Below are positions 45,257 through 54,789 of a stretch of 64,000 nucleotides of DNA, one piece after another. A model generated the notes under the pieces. The model did not search any database, was not told where the DNA came from, and worked only from the letters and a program-made list of their open reading frames with translations. Location: positions 82,704,576-82,768,575 of the forward strand of contig OY754329.1 of NCBI GenBank assembly GCA_963573305.1. The letters are read 5' to 3'. This stretch comes from Pyrrhosoma nymphula (Eukaryota; Arthropoda; Insecta; Odonata; Coenagrionidae). How positions within the stretch are numbered: the stretch's first letter is position 1; the number at the start of each line of letters is the position of its first letter. The position numbers and the translations under genes were made by a program.

Positions 45257-47995
45257 ACTGCCTCCTTAGCTTATATCAGAGTAAAACGTATTCAATGGAC
45301 ATTTGACTCTTAATCATGCATCTCTTTTGACCACTTTTTTTTTACTTGCCCGAGATGTCAATTATTTTATTTTATTCTGACTATTAACATCAGTGTAAAA
45401 CGGAGTTGGCCATTATATGTCTGTAAATGTTGGGTTTGTGTGGAATAAGGAGAGGAATCGAAGTTTCGGATGGCTCAAAGAGAGGGAAAATGTACGAAGT
45501 GTTGAAAATGGCTATAGTATTTTAATTTTGGATCTTGGAAGGTAGTGGTAAAGGCATGTCACAAAGAGTTAAATAATGCTCGTGCCTTCCCAAAATGGCA
45601 CCTTTATTGGTGTACAAGCGTATTGTGTAGAAGCGAGTACAACGAGAGACCGTGCATCCTTCCTGGCCAGGGCTCGCATAGCTACATGCCACCTCCGGGC
45701 GGGTAGCAGGCTCTCTTCTTACTCGCGTATGCTCGTGGGGTCTGGTCCGTCTTCTGTCAAGTATCACTCCACACTGAAGTCACGTTATCGTGAATTCAAC
45801 TCTCACTGCTAGCAGTAAAAATAAGTAGTTTTTCGAAGGAAAGGTTAGAGAAGACTCCTGCTCTCGGGGAAATTATGGGTAGGACCGTCCAAACACCTAC
45901 CACACATATAGTTGTATATCTATGATGATCAATACACTATGTTTGTGATAGAATAACTAAACTTATAAGAGGATAAATAATTATGTAAAGAGAAAAACAA
46001 TGCAGACAAAACTAGGAAGCTAATTTTAACATAAAAAATTACTTTTTACGCCTTTCTAATGAGCGAATTCTCACCTCAATTCAGCCCTTTGTTACATTTA
46101 ACGCGTCTGCTACACAAGCACTGAATGGTAAATATTAATCAAGGTGGGACTAGAACCCACAACCTCAAGAAAAGACTTAACCCCACTAACATCTAGTTCA
46201 ATGATGCTAGAATAGAGAGAGAGATAAATTAACAAAAGAAAAACGGGGAAGGAAAAGACAAGTAAGAGGTCATCCGCTTAAGCCAGCAACAAAGGCTTCG
46301 AATGAACTATCTACAAAGATCTACGAGGCCCAGGGCCCCAGCGCATCTTATCTTTCTGAGAAGATGTCGATGTTTTCACGTAGCCAAAACTTTGTGACAA
46401 GGCCTACGAAGAGGCACGGAGAGCGCAGTTACTTGTGGTCAGAGGACTAGGCATCCAACGAGAGACCGCTGCTCCAAAATCCACCGTGATGGAAGGAGGA
46501 GAATTCCTCGACGAGGCGATGTGAATCTGACCTCGAGGGAACTCACTCTAATCGAGATGGGCCACACAACTGAATAGAACGCTGCAAAGGGCGGGAGAGG
46601 ACGGATTGGGAAGAGGAGATAAAGAAGGAGTCGGGACGTCCACATTTTGGTGCACGCAATTGCACTGCGAGTCCGTTGGCTTATCCAATCGTCTTTTGTC
46701 GGACCGCAATTCGTGTTTTGCGTTTTGTACAAATGTTTTGCGCGCTATTTTTAAAGCCAAGCGCAAGCAATTGATGAAGGCCTGTAGAGTGAACCCACGT
46801 GTATCCCTTTTCCTGATGAATGCACATAAATTCAACTTTGTACCTCATAAAAAAAACAACAAGCTACCTTGAATGAAAGAAATAAATTGGAACGCACGAA
46901 TAGGCCGTTAGTACAACATAAACTCGGTTTAAGTCGCACCACAGTCTAATTTTATTTTTATAATTTTCATTATCCACAGTTGATAGATAAATTATTTATT
47001 ATTTACTTTTGCAAAATCCCAGCATTGCTTGATTTCATTTTTTCCAAGTTGATTATCTCCAAACTTATTGCCACGTTTTTATCCGGAAAGTTGCCTTAAA
47101 ATACTTAATAATACTACTGCAAATGTAGCGGTTTTAATAAAAATTTTAAAATGAACCTTTATTAAATATTCCACGAGTGTAAAATTACAGCGTCAAATAT
47201 AATGCTACGAATAAAATCATGGGAACAGTTGCAAAATTTGACTTAACTAAATAGATAAAGGAAATTTATCCTATTTTATATGAATAAACGATAGACTCAT
47301 ATTCTTTACTAATTGATTTTAAATAGAACCCCATTTTATTATTTCTGTTATTGATGATGTATCTAATGCAGGCATTCAATGATTACAAAGATATGGCGCA
47401 GCAAACATTTGTCCAAAATAACGACGCGTGCATAGATTATCACGCCGAGAGCGAAATCAAAAAACGCGTTACGTACGTAAAAAGTACCTAATTCATTAGT
47501 ACGTAAAAAGGTGGATGTTCCAAGTGTCGAATAATAAAATGGATGATTTCACTGATGGAAAAATAAATTTGAAAAGAAAAAAATGAAAGAGATACGGAAA
47601 GCAAATGTCTGATATGAGGCGTCATTCTCAGCTCGCCTCAACGGGGAAGATTGAATGCCTAAGGGCTCTTGCGAGTGAAAATAAATCCCCTTTTTCTTCT
47701 CAGCACACTCTTTCAAGCCCAAAGGAAAACCAAGTTCCCTCTTACACGTGGACCGCAAAGGAATTGAAAACTCTTCCCTTCAAACGTCGCTGCACTCAAT
47801 GCGTGATCGCATCAAGTCTCACTTGTTGATCAGGCATAAGGGGGAGGGGCATGTCAGTTATATAGGCTGCACGAGGATGAGCATCAAATGCCTAATGCTC
47901 GCAAAGATTGGAGACTGGAGCCGGATACAAAAAACAAATTTGTTTTTGAAGCTTTTGAAGTTTTTTTAATGTACGGCATGAAAACATGCGTCATG
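45257..47995. other. stretch without recognisable gene
   Basis: Frames at 45522-45812, 46439-46872 and 47549-47969 show no family signature. A tRNA-like fragment near 46.15 kb is listed separately. Confidence 0.35.
46138..46205 (-). repeat. tRNA-like fragment, probable SINE
   Basis: On the minus strand a B-box-like GGTTCTAGTCC (plus 46147-46157) sits in a T arm GTGGG-TTCTAGT-CCCAC that pairs perfectly. The D arm and acceptor do not pair convincingly, so I do not call a tRNA gene. Confidence 0.3.
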
Positions 47996-48011
47996 TAAAA
48001 AACTCATGGGT

Positions 48012-48014
48012 ATA

Positions 48015-48080
<66 letters not shown>

Positions 48081-48095
48081 GATATATATATATAT
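48012..48095. repeat. (TA)n microsatellite
   Basis: About 30 TA units, then a short interruption (CATAGA) and further TA units. This marks the left edge of a 2.2-kb PLE/(TA)n cluster. Confidence 0.95.
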
Positions 48096-48200
48096 CTTAA
48101 AAACACTTGACAGGGTATGGGGAAAGATAAGTAAAAAGAGAGATGACTTACAGGGACGTTTCGGGCATGTAGGCCCTTCTTCAGCTGTAGAAAAAGTCTA

Positions 48201-48204
<4 letters not shown>
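48096..48204 (-). mobile_element. PLE terminal segment (family 3)
   Basis: On the minus strand the order is a short upstream part (AGACTTTTTCTACAG), the hammerhead motif, CATCTCTCTTTTTACTTATC and the tail up to the (TA)n array. It lies between two (TA)n arrays and has no coding part. Confidence 0.6.
48149..48184 (-). ncRNA. hammerhead ribozyme-like motif (family 3)
   Basis: On the minus strand: CTGAAGA (plus 48178-48184), stem II GGGC/GCCC with loop CTACAT, GAAAC (plus 48158-48162), loop GTCCCT, GT and A at the cleavage position (plus 48149). All invariant core bases fit. AGTC after the cleavage position could pair with upstream GACT, but ten bases away from the core. Confidence 0.68.

Positions 48205-48235
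<31 letters not shown>
48205..48235. repeat. (TA)n microsatellite
   Basis: About 15 TA units. Confidence 0.9.
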
Positions 48236-48240
<5 letters not shown>

Positions 48241-48476
48241 CTTTGTCACAACTGTGACTAAAATGAGAACACATAAAAAAGACACTCACACGGGTTGTAA
48301 ATTTTTCGGTGGATCGCCGCCACCTTCTTCAGCGAAAGGTATAGGAAGAATCTTCATTCTTCCTATACCTTTCGCTGAAGAAGGTGGCGGCGATCCATCG
48401 AAAAATTTACAACCCGTGTGAGTGTCTTTTTTATGTGTTCTCATTTTAGTCACAGTTGTGACAAAGTTTTTATATA
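48231..48476. mobile_element. PLE palindrome (family 4) with partial hammerhead cores
   Basis: Arms 48231-48350 and 48357-48476 (120 bp each) are almost perfect inverted copies around a 6-bp centre. Each arm reads outward as CTGAAGA (plus 48375-48381; minus 48326-48332), stem II GGTGG/CCACC or CCATC, GAAAAATTTAC, GTGTGAGTGTCTTTTTTATG and a tail with GTCACAGTTGTGACAAAG. GAAAC is changed to GAAAA and the GT closure is lost, so the ribozyme part is incomplete. Confidence 0.7.
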
Positions 48477-48507
48477 TTTGTGTTCACGCTCGTGAAAGCT
48501 TCCAATG

Positions 48508-48509
<2 letters not shown>

Positions 48510-48566
<57 letters not shown>
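48510..48566. repeat. (TA)n microsatellite
   Basis: About 28 TA units directly left of PLE-3. Confidence 0.95.
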
Positions 48567-48571
<5 letters not shown>

Positions 48572-49374
48572 TTCCAGGAGAATCACTCGGGTGATAAATA
48601 TACAATATGCCAAGAGGGTGGCCGATAAAAATATACAAACGGAAAATCCTCATCACCCAGCCCTTGCCGGACAATTTCCTCGCTTTTCCCCTCCCTTCTG
48701 TCCTCTCACCCTCCTGCACCACGCCTAACATTGTCTACATCCTCCTCTGCCAATACTGCCCTTCTTTCTATATTGGCTTATCCACCACTCCTCTCAATAT
48801 TAGAATGAATGGGCACCGCTCGTCTTGTAACGATTGCCCCTCCCTCTCTGTTTCTCTCCCTGTCGCCATTCACGTCTCCTCCCACAACTCCACTTTCAAT
48901 AACACTTTTAAAGTTGGTCTTCTTGCTTCCCTTCCCCCTTCTTCCTCTCCCCTTCAGCACAAAGATCTTGAATCTTCTTGTATTCTGGTCCACCAGGCTT
49001 TCTCGCCCCCCGGACTCAATAAATCACACTAGTTTCTCCCTCCCCCTCATCTCATCTCTCCCTGCTTCCTCCACTCCTCTTCCTTTTGCTCCCCTTTTTT
49101 CCTCTCCCCTCCGCTCGCCCTCTCCCCGCCCGCCCTCTCCCAGCTCTTCGTCTTTCCCCTCCTTCCTCTCCCCTCTCTTTCCCCTCCTTCCCCTTGTAAC
49201 ACCTTCGTCTTCCCCCTCTTTCCCCTCCCATACCTCAACCTCTATCCTTTTCCTCATTCCTACTCTTCTCCTAGAGAAAGGTGGAGCTAATATCTTCACC
49301 GAAATATCGGAAGTTTTTATTTGTAAGTGTTCTTTTTTCCGTTTGTATATTTTTATCGGCCACCCTCTTGGCAT

Positions 49375-49378
<4 letters not shown>
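48567..49378 (+). mobile_element. PLE-3: short Penelope-like element between (TA)n arrays
   Basis: Inverted terminal repeats at 48601-48646 and 49335-49380 (GCCAAGAGGGTGGCCGATAA and its inverse) enclose a plus-strand GIY-YIG frame. A pyrimidine-rich stretch (49035-49265) and a hammerhead-derived hairpin follow (GAGAAAGGTGGA...TCTTCACCGAAATATC, 49274-49308). Both outer ends run into (TA)n, so the insertion lies within, or duplicated, a TA array. Reverse transcriptase is missing. This copy gives the part order used to recognise the coding-free PLE ends elsewhere in the window. Confidence 0.8.
48607..49032 (+). pseudogene. PLE-3 GIY-YIG endonuclease domain
   Basis: The frame starts within the inverted terminal repeat (MPRGWPIKIYKRK is repeat-derived), so its Met is not a natural start. 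The nuclease follows: NIVYILLCQYCPSFYIGL carries the two motifs as VY and FYIG, then TTPLNIRMNGHRSSC with the conserved Arg, LPVAIHVSSHNSTF, and a C-terminal DLESS...PPGLNKS. The domain is uninterrupted from about 48720 to the stop at 49032. It belongs to a Cys-containing PLE nuclease type different from PLE-1 and PLE-2. Without the reverse transcriptase it is a fragment, though the nuclease fold may be intact. Confidence 0.75.

Positions 49379-49438
<60 letters not shown>
49379..49438. repeat. (TA)n microsatellite
   Basis: About 30 TA units directly right of PLE-3. Confidence 0.95.
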
Positions 49439-49439
<1 letters not shown>

Positions 49440-49471
49440 GAGTTCGTGGAAAATCACACACGCGATAATGT

Positions 49472-49723
49472 AAATAGACTATGCCACAGGTGGGGCGGAA
49501 TTAAATATAAACACATAAAAAAAGAACACTCACAATATTAGTTGATATTTCGGTTGCTAGAACCTTTCTCAAAGGAAGACGGATACAGAATGGAGATACA
49601 GACGGAAGAAATTCTGTATCCGTCTTCCTTTGAGAAAGGTTCTAGCAACCGAAATATCAACTAATATTGTGAGTGTTCTTTTTTTATGTGTTTATATTTA
49701 ATTCCGCCCCACCTGTGGCATAG

Positions 49724-49730
<7 letters not shown>
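49472..49730. mobile_element. PLE palindrome (family 5), hairpin without canonical core
   Basis: Arms 49472-49591 and 49611-49730 (120 bp) are nearly perfect inverted copies around a 19-bp centre. Each reads outward as TTTGAGAAAGGTTCTAGCAA, then CCGAAATATC, TTGTGAGTGTTCTTTTTTTA and a tail with GCCCCACCTGTGGCATAGTC. Stem GGTT/AACC and GAAA are kept, but CTGANGA is replaced by a TTGAGAA-like sequence and GAAAC by GAAAT, as in PLE-3. A single arm recurs at 50059-50185. Confidence 0.7.

Positions 49731-49777
<47 letters not shown>
49731..49777. repeat. (TA)n microsatellite
   Basis: About 23 TA units. Confidence 0.95.
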
Positions 49778-49779
<2 letters not shown>

Positions 49780-49814
49780 CTTTGGAAGTTTTCACCAATT
49801 GGCCACAAATATAT

Positions 49815-50003
49815 AAATGCAAACTTACAGGAGGTAGGAGAACGAGGAAAAGATAAAGAATTCGTTCTTACGGGAACGTTTCGAACCAGTTGGTCCTTCG
49901 TGTTCGTCGAACCAGGGCTGACGAAGGACCAACTGGTTCGAAACGTTCCCGTAAGAACGATTTCTTTATCTTTTCCTCTTTCTCCTACCTCCTGTAAGTT
50001 TGA

Positions 50004-50007
<4 letters not shown>
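49815..50007. mobile_element. PLE palindrome (family 6) with one intact hammerhead core
   Basis: Arms 49815-49901 and 49921-50007 (87 bp) are nearly perfect inverted copies. The 19-bp centre (49902-49920) belongs to the right-hand side only: it contains the start of CTGACGA, so the plus strand has a full core while the minus copy lost it. The tail is CTCCTACCTCCTGTAAGTTT, then (TA)n. Confidence 0.7.
49918..49953 (+). ncRNA. hammerhead ribozyme-like motif (family 6)
   Basis: CTGACGA is at 49918-49924. Stem II pairs GGACC with GGTTC (one G-U) around loop AACT. GAAAC is at 49940-49944, loop GTTCCC, GT at 49951-49952 and A49953 at the cleavage position. All invariant bases fit, and the layout is the same as at 48149-48184 (loop GTCCCT, then GTA). 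Confidence 0.7.

Positions 50008-50058
<51 letters not shown>
50008..50058. repeat. (TA)n microsatellite
   Basis: About 25 TA units. Confidence 0.95.
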
Positions 50059-50064
<6 letters not shown>

Positions 50065-50185
50065 GCCACAGGTGGGGCGGAATTAAATATAAACACATAA
50101 AAAAGAACACTCACACTATAAGTTGATGATATTTCGGTTGCTCTAGAACCTTTCTCAAAGATAGATGGATACAAAATCTAGTTAA
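50059..50185 (-). mobile_element. single PLE family 5 terminal arm
   Basis: This matches the left arm of 49472-49591 (ATGCCACAGGTGGGGCGGAA, then AAAGAACACTCACA, GATATTTCGGTTGCT and GAACCTTTCTCAAAG). It has small insertions (TGAT duplicated near 50126, TCTAGAACC for AGAACC) and no partner arm. Confidence 0.7.
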
Positions 50186-50210
50186 TATATAAAATATATA
50201 AAATATAGTT

Positions 50211-50230
50211 ATATATATATATATATATAT
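50211..50230. repeat. short (TA)n run
   Basis: Ten TA units at the right edge of the PLE/(TA)n cluster. Confidence 0.85.
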
Positions 50231-50289
50231 AGTTATTTACTGAGACTTTTAGACAAAAAGAAGTCAGCTTCATGCTTCTTACAAATGCT

Positions 50290-50630
50290 TAATGTTCAAG
50301 GTCGAGTCCGAATATCTACCGATCTTTATTATGATAAGACAAAAACCTCGCTCAAACTACCTAAACCCAAGTTCTTCCTCGCGGCACCTTGCATTCTATC
50401 ATTCTCCTTAGAAGTTAATTTTTTCTCAGTATATAGCCATTCCTTCTGCATCTTCTCTTCCTGAAGAGTGAACACATTTTTTCCTCCTCATCTAAACGTT
50501 TGTGTACTTCCTTCTTCTGATTACAACTGTCTATTTGATTCTCAGCACCCGCCTCCAACACCAGGTTTCCAAAGCATCTATAATCATCTGGTCCGTATTT
50601 CAAATGGCTCCGACCACTGATAGTTCAGAT
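50290..50630 (-). pseudogene. decayed non-LTR reverse transcriptase tail
   Basis: On the minus strand, shifting frames give FEIRTR and LW (the FEMWCWRR position), then EVHKRLDEEEKMCSLFRKRR, CRRNGYILRKN, a stop, and in another frame LLRRMIECKVPRGRT. This is the order seen after the palm of RTE/CR1-type reverse transcriptases (EEVL.R..E.R.L...RRRW.GHILR, L.R..EG...G.R). The polymerase domain is missing. Confidence 0.55.
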
Positions 50631-50639
50631 CAGTTTTGA

Positions 50640-52380
50640 AACTACTAAATATGCAGAACTGTATTTTATGACGATGAAAACATGCCTTAAGACGTACCTG
50701 GGGTGGGATCACGGTTCCTTCTTTCACTCCGTCATTATCGTTATTCACAATGCTAACCCCTCTTTACTTACAGTCACTGTCCTAAAAGCCAACTCCAATT
50801 ATCACAGGTGTTTTAAAGCAGCTGACAAAATTTGAAGGATGACGATTGCATCTTCCCTCTCTCTTGAAAATAAACGCAAACGCGAGTGCACGCATTATGG
50901 AGAACCATAATTACGCCCGTTGTTCTGTTTCCTTTTCATTGTTTCATAAAATTTTGACGATGAATTGAAAAAATAATTACCGAAAATATTACAATTACAA
51001 TATTCACTTACGACTTGTATACAATGTGTGCGATCCAATAAGAACATTTATCATCGAAGGTGTCGTATGGGCTGTAAGATCGAAACTTCACTCGTAATTT
51101 TCTGAACGCTGATTGGTAGTTCGTTTCCATGGGCGTGACTAACAACACTTTTTCAATTGAAACCACAGCGAAGAACATATTTGATCACACCATAGTTACG
51201 ACGAAAGTAAATAGGAAAATTACCCACAGAAGTACGTAACACGATGTCAATGCAAATTCGTAAATATTATCGTTATGACGACCGTTCCCAGGTGCGAATA
51301 AACAGGCAAGCAAAATAGTTGCGAGAATACGAATTAATATGGGAAATAGCAAGCCATGATATTCTTTAAATTGGTACCTACTTTGTATATAATACTCTCT
51401 TATAATCATTGCCGATCATGGTTTATTGTAATAAATTCATCAATGTACTAATAATAAAATTTCACGTCAGTAGCATGGTCGATAACAACAATAGCGTTTG
51501 GAATAACAAAAATACGAATCAATTTAAATACTTGCAAGATTTCCAAAAACTTAAGCAGGAAACCTTGGCTTTAAGGATGCCAAGTCTTTGAAGACGTAAC
51601 AACCCGGGACAGGAACGTGGCTCATAAGACTTGAAGAGGCTTTGCGCATCACCAGAAAACGATTGCCCGCCGTCAAATAGATACTGTTTTTCATTTTTCC
51701 TACCAAATTTACCCATCCACACCACCAAGAGTCTGTCACGCTTCTTCTCTGCGAAGAATATCCCCGGGGAAGGACGGCGTATGTTATTTTCTGAGCCATT
51801 GTAAATAGATATGAGCAAACATCGGTGGCATACGACGTATTTCCCGATGCTTGAGGAAAACTCTACCTTATTGATAAAATCTATCTTTTCCGATAACTCC
51901 CTCAAGTGCTTGATGTAAATATATTTTCCAGATCTTACAAAATATCTTTCCAACATAACCCGTAAAATGATCGCAAGAATTGAACAAAACAACTGATTAA
52001 TTCTTAGATCTGTCTCAATGTTTTTCATTTACATGCAAGTTGATGCGGCAACGGACCTGGTTCTCAAAACACATAATATTTTTAGCATTTTCATAAAATG
52101 AGCCGCTGTGTTTGTTGCAAAAAAATAATACCAACCGAATTTCCTTTCAAGAATTAGATTGCCTACATGTTTAGAGCCACACTGATTGATTAATAACGTG
52201 CTTTTGTTCACACAAAATGTATTCAGACACGAATATTATGCATAATGTGAAGAATTAGAACGCTATAATCTAAATATTTATCATTTGACCTTTAAGGCAA
52301 GCTTATTTTATTCTCCTTTTGCCAATCTTTTCCGTTAATCATCAATACTTAATACGAACTTAATCTTAACCAATACTTAA
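50640..52380. other. stretch with unrecognised minus-strand frames
   Basis: Three successive minus-strand frames (52211-52029, 52028-51519 and 51409-51185) lack a recognisable domain. The last (74 codons) has two hydrophobic segments (LLFPILIRILATILLACLF and YVLLWVIFLFTFVVTMV) that could span membranes. There are no splice or promoter signals I can defend, so I do not call a gene. Confidence 0.3.
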
Positions 52381-52461
52381 TAAGAACTTAGAAGTAGCAA
52401 TTTTCCACAGATAAATAGTTAAAATATTTATATGTGGAAAATTGCTACTTCTAAGTTCTTA
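52381..52461. repeat. perfect 29-bp inverted repeat
   Basis: Arms 52381-52409 and 52433-52461 match exactly (TAAGAACTTAGAAGTAGCAA, continuing TTTTCCACA) with a 23-bp AT-rich loop. A trailer TATTCCACAACATCTCGCCT follows, in the form seen after the palindromes at 40.38 and 45.24 kb. It is probably a shortened PLE-type palindrome. Confidence 0.75.
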
Positions 52462-52499
52462 TTATGTTCATATTCCACAACATCTCGCCTGATTCCTCC

Positions 52500-53200
52500 C
52501 TTTTTGTGATCAAATACTTAGAAAAAAATATCATCAACATCATTATAGGAAAATGAGTAAATTTTTTAGTATCACGTCACGTCACCTGTATCTGCCTTTT
52601 TCCTCTTTTGGTACAAAAAAAGCTATGAAACCACGGTAAAATAAAGTCAAACTATACCAGGGGTAAAAGTGAAAAAAGGAGGTGTTCTTTAAGTTTCATT
52701 TGATGTAAATACTATAGCGCAAACGAAGTTTGCCATTAATTTATTTTCTTAGCTAGCATCAGACTGCAAGACTAATATGTAAGAGTATAAATAAAGTAAT
52801 TGAACTTTTCCATGCAATTTTTATAATACAACGCTCGTAGTAGCTCACGTTGCTATCAGGTTGATTATAAATTCACGGATTGCCTTAAAATGTTTGACAG
52901 CTTCCAATTAATTGGAAAGTACGCGTGAAGAATACGGGCATAATAGTAAATTTAAGATAAGGATAATTGCGTAAGCAAAGGAGTCCATTACTCTATGGAA
53001 ATAACTGATGACAAGGTACTTGTGTAAACATGTTAATTAAAATACTGGCGAATAATCTAACATAGAGTGTTGTGTTATTATTATCCAGAAACATGGACTG
53101 TGAGGAATTAGGACGAGAAAAGGTGGCTGGCGTTTTGTTGGAGTGGAGGAGAATGAAGAGGGTGGGGTGGAGAAAAGCAGGACAAACGATTAAGTGCTTA
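52500..53200. other. stretch without recognisable gene
   Basis: AT-rich, with no supportable feature. Confidence 0.35.
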
Positions 53201-53204
53201 TACG

Positions 53205-53305
53205 TAGAATTTCCACAAGAAAAAATCGACCTGAATCGGGAAATCGAACCACGGACCTTTGGCTTTCCTATTCAATGCGCATACATCAACGCTACCAAGG
53301 CTTTC
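53205..53305 (-). repeat. tRNA-like fragment, probable SINE
   Basis: On the minus strand a B-box-like GGTTCGATTTC (plus 53240-53250) lies about 50 bp after TTGGTAGCGTTGATG, which resembles an A-box region (plus about 53290-53304). The fold is poor, so a SINE relic is more likely than a tRNA gene. Confidence 0.35.
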
Positions 53306-54448
53306 TAATTCCCGAGGCAATCTCGGAGGATACAAGGGAGCTGGATTTGCGACAGGCATGAGTTTCTTCGTTCAATGAAGTGCTTGTCTTGCTGGGTGAG
53401 AATAGTAAACGTGTAGCGGAGATGAAGACAAAGGAGAGAAGGTGGTTGTAACGGGTAGTCAAGGATGAAATAATTCTAAGGTATATGGGCGTATTCACCC
53501 TTATTCCTACTTCCATCTAAACCTACCTCAAAGTAACTGTTAGAAGCGTAACTTTGTGGAACCGTTTCACGTTATTAATTATAAACAACTTAGTATATCC
53601 ACAACATCATCAGGTACTAACGCCAAAAGCTGCTTGATGATGCTGCACTACAACGAAGCTTAGGTCTAAAATAAACTTTTTATGTAGATAAAATAAGATG
53701 TTCATTATTATTGACCTATCTTAATCGGTGAGTCACTTTTAATAATTAAACGGATTGGTACACTACGTCTGGAAATTAAAACAAGTAATCAGTGATGATA
53801 CAGCTTTACTCAATCACAAGAGCGAAAATAAGAAATTTGCTAATTAATTTTGAAAATCGAAAAATTACTCTTGGTCAAGCCTTCATTACCGATAAAGCAG
53901 CATACGGGTTCAGTAACACTGTGATTATTAGAAAAATTTGAATATCAAATACTTGTATACTTTCACAGGCTACAGCGGGATACTACGATGAGGTATCCTG
54001 ATGTCTAAAAATGGAGTTATATTTGAAATCGCATACAAAAACATTAATATTTGAATACCTACAGCTGCCTCATTTAAATGCGCGGGCCACCTGAGGGCGC
54101 ATTCTCAAACACAAACTTAGCCGTTTTGTTTTTTTTTACTAGATGATGAGGCATAGTAGTTCACTAGAATTTAATAATGAGGATGATTTAGCAATGAAAA
54201 CCTTAATTCGTCTGGAGCTAAATACGCGTCCGAGATTTTTACTCGAGAATTACGAGGATGACATACCCGGCAACGCGTTGCAATTCAGCTCTCTCATTCT
54301 ATCCAGACCATTCATTAAGTAAGTTAATTATTTGCCATTGATAACCGCAGAAAATTGCAAAACTTGGACGTCGTTATATCAACCCTGCTAAAAATTTATA
54401 TAACAATTTTAACTTTTAATTTTTTTAGTGGTAACAATTTTATACAAA
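53306..54448. other. stretch without recognisable gene
   Basis: A weak hairpin near 53590-53670 (TCATCAGG and CTTGATGATGC) could be another eroded PLE end. Nothing else can be supported. Confidence 0.3.
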
Positions 54449-54620
54449 ATTATTACCACCAAATTGCCTTCGATGGACGATGAATAAATAAATAAATATT
54501 ATTCGTTATACCATAGAGTAATCCTGTGTAGAGTTAAACCATGGAGTATGATTACTCTATGGTATTACGTATAATATTTATTTATTCATCGTCCATCGAA
54601 GGCAATTTGGTGGTAATAAT
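54449..54620. repeat. long inverted repeat, about 72-bp arms
   Basis: Arms 54449-54523 and 54550-54620 match almost exactly (ATTATTACCACCAAATTGCC, continuing TTCGATGGACGATGAATAAA and ATAGAGTAATC) around a 26-bp centre. The left arm carries an extra AAAT unit. No hammerhead core or coding sequence lies inside, and the element type is unknown. Confidence 0.8.
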
Positions 54621-54624
54621 TATG

Positions 54625-54715
54625 AAAGTGATTTGGCGGAAAGTTTCCGAGCTGCCGGGATTTGTACCCGGGTCCTCGATATGTGAGATCAGTATTTACA
54701 CCACCACAGGCAACC
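54625..54715 (-). repeat. tRNA-like fragment, probable SINE
   Basis: On the minus strand GGTTGCCTGTGGTGGTGTAA precedes CCCGGGTACAAATCCCGG, a strong T-arm-like hairpin with a B-box-like core. The A box is not convincing. Confidence 0.35.
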
Positions 54716-54789
54716 CCGTCCCGATAAAGCTATATAAATGTTAATATTCGACTTATGTTAACCTATCCAACGGTTTCACGTCACAGTGC

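Noticed and set aside
48809..49468. 219-codon Ser/Pro/Leu-rich plus-strand frame
   Set aside because: Out of frame with the PLE-3 nuclease, and runs through the pyrimidine-rich tract and (TA)n.
48012..50230. proteins with long Ile-Tyr repeats
   Set aside because: These are translations of (TA)n microsatellites, which read as Ile-Tyr in every frame.
53590..53670. further hammerhead motif (CTTGATGATGCTGC)
   Set aside because: GAAA is replaced by CGAAGC, there is no stem III closure, and the core has an extra base. Too weak to list as RNA.
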